From positions 1,426,001 to 1,490,000 of the forward strand of contig NZ_CP139247.1 in the NCBI RefSeq assembly GCF_034087045.1: a stretch of 64,000 nucleotides of DNA, written 5' to 3'. A program made the position numbers and the translations under genes. Position 1 is the stretch's first letter. Each line of letters opens with the position of its first letter. The notes beneath the pieces were generated by a model. That model did not search any database. It saw only the letters and a program-made list of their open reading frames with translations, and was not told the DNA's origin. Below, in pieces: positions 62,980 through 64,000 of this stretch. The stretch comes from Chitinophaga sancti (GTDB lineage: Bacteria > Bacteroidota > Bacteroidia > Chitinophagales > Chitinophagaceae).

Positions 62980-64000
62980 ATGGGCATTCTACGCTACTTT
63001 ACCAGGAATCAATATAAGAACCTTTTCCTGTTGGGCTGGTTCCTGCTTTGCTTGATACAGGCAGGTTTTACAGAACTGATGGATGATGAAGCTTATTATT
63101 GGGTGTATGCCCATCATCTGAGCTGGGGGTACTTCGACCACCCGCCAATGGTCGCAGTGTTGATCAAACTGGGGTATGGCCTTTTTCACAATGAATTTGG
63201 TGTACGTATCGGCATGGTGATCCTGAACCTGGGGACCATTATTGTTACTGACAAACTCATTCCCCGCAAGGATAACCGGCTATTTTACCTTTTGTTGCTG
63301 GTAATGGGTGCTATGCAGCTGGGGGGTATGCTGGCAGTGCCTGATGTGCCGTTGATCTTCTTTGCAGCATTATACTTTTACATCTACAGAGCGTTTCTCG
63401 AACAGCAAAGCTGGAAAAATACTTTCCTGCTGGCATTGAGTATGGCGCTGATGTTTTATAGCAAATACCATGGTGTATTGCTGGTAGGATTTACTGTACT
63501 CTCCAACCTGAATCTCCTGCGGGTATTCAAGTTTTATATAGCTGTAGCTATCACTACGATCTTATTCTTACCGCATTTATACTGGCAATACGCGCATAAT
63601 TTCCCTTCCCTGCAGTATCACCTGATAGAAAGGAATGCCTCCGTTTATCAGCTGAATTTTACGATAGAATACATCCTTGGACAGATCCTGTTATTTGGTC
63701 CGCTGGCAGGTTGGTTAGTGTTGTATTATGCTTTTGTATGTCCGATCCAGAGTGCTTTTGAAAGAGCATTGAAGTTCTGTACAATCGGTGTGCTGGTGTT
63801 CTTCCTGTTCAGTACATTCAAGGGCAGGGTAGAGGCTAACTGGACGGTAATGTTGTTTACACCTGTAATGGTGTTGGCGCATCAGTCAGTAAGAAGAAAG
63901 AGATCTATTCGTCGTTCACTGAAAGTGATTCAATACCTGGCGCCTGTTACACTGGTAATTGTATTCGTTGCCCGTGTATACCTGATATGGGATTTTATGC
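62980..64000 (+). CDS. GT39/ArnT-like glycosyltransferase, N-terminal part (partial)
   Basis: The frame is open from the ATG at 62980 through the window end, giving 340 residues without a stop. The protein is very hydrophobic with many membrane helices. The N-terminal FTELMDDEAYYWVYAHHLSW, then GYFDHPPMVA is the PMT/GT39 signature: the DDEAYY acidic pair of the first loop, then the HPP of the next. Such enzymes use polyprenyl-phosphate sugars to glycosylate lipids or proteins at the periplasmic face. The acceptor is unknown. Confidence 0.88.
   Translation, partial: MGILRYFTRNQYKNLFLLGWFLLCLIQAGFTELMDDEAYYWVYAHHLSWGYFDHPPMVAVLIKLGYGLFHNEFGVRIGMVILNLGTIIVTDKLIPRKDNRLFYLLLLVMGAMQLGGMLAVPDVPLIFFAALYFYIYRAFLEQQSWKNTFLLALSMALMFYSKYHGVLLVGFTVLSNLNLLRVFKFYIAVAITTILFLPHLYWQYAHNFPSLQYHLIERNASVYQLNFTIEYILGQILLFGPLAGWLVLYYAFVCPIQSAFERALKFCTIGVLVFFLFSTFKGRVEANWTVMLFTPVMVLAHQSVRRKRSIRRSLKVIQYLAPVTLVIVFVARVYLIWDFM

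Overview
The window looks like a chromosomal segment of a Bacteroidota bacterium, most probably Chitinophagaceae and close to Chitinophaga. The reasons are Bacteroidota-restricted families (IPExxxVDY protein, DUF4290 next to murA, DUF5522 next to trmB, a Rho with a long acidic insert), TTG-N19/20-TAnnTTTG promoters, few Shine-Dalgarno sites, and several ~800-residue double-FtsX permeases. There are no rRNA genes, IS elements, CRISPR arrays or prophage.

Layout. 1-5.1 kb: the end of an MBL/rhodanese protein, an SDR, a BON lipoprotein, an LpxL-like acyltransferase, nadB and a YhhN-like membrane protein. 5.1-21 kb: an NtrY/NtrC-like two-component pair divergent from an efflux island (HlyD adaptor, ABC ATPase, three FtsX permeases, second ATPase, TolC, second adaptor). 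The island's control region carries two 18-bp direct repeats two helical turns apart, and a 23-codon relic shows that a further permease was deleted. 21-26.4 kb: a candidate structured RNA, a histone-H1-like protein, a GH92 mannosidase, gpsA and a DbpA-like helicase. 26.4-33 kb: a hairpin-rich non-coding stretch, then a group of response regulators and histidine kinases. 33-37.7 kb: a stress/DNA-repair group (ferritin-like DUF892, topoisomerase IB, Ku) and a chromate transporter. 37.7-47.8 kb: a 2OG-Fe(II) oxygenase, a lone ExbD, asnS, rho, a LytS/LytR-type pair, a pterin dehydratase and trmB. 47.8-50.3 kb: an unusual tRNA-like RNA, an Lrp/AsnC regulator, tryptophan 2,3-dioxygenase and a decayed SDR. 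50.3-64 kb: mostly housekeeping genes (DUF4290-murA, gmk, a CNNM/CorC protein, tatC, rpiB, an ECF sigma factor, pcrA-recX, an omega-amidase, a VOC protein, nagA) and the start of a GT39-type glycosyltransferase.

The most unusual object is on the minus strand at 47900-48042. It folds by eye into a class-II tRNA cloverleaf (acceptor 7 bp, D 3 bp, anticodon 5 bp, T 5 bp, canonical TTCGA T-loop) but has a ~73-nt variable region, a GUC anticodon position and a pyrimidine at position 37. It has its own Bacteroidota-type promoter and a strong terminator, so it is probably a dedicated RNA gene and not tRNA debris. Other points for a second look are the tandem enhancer-like repeats before the efflux island, the FtsX relic, the second ATPase with an altered D-loop and signature, a MurA with Asp at the fosfomycin-target Cys, and several candidate small RNAs and small proteins in gene-free stretches.

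All calls come from reading the sequence and from recalled family knowledge. No database search or folding program was run.
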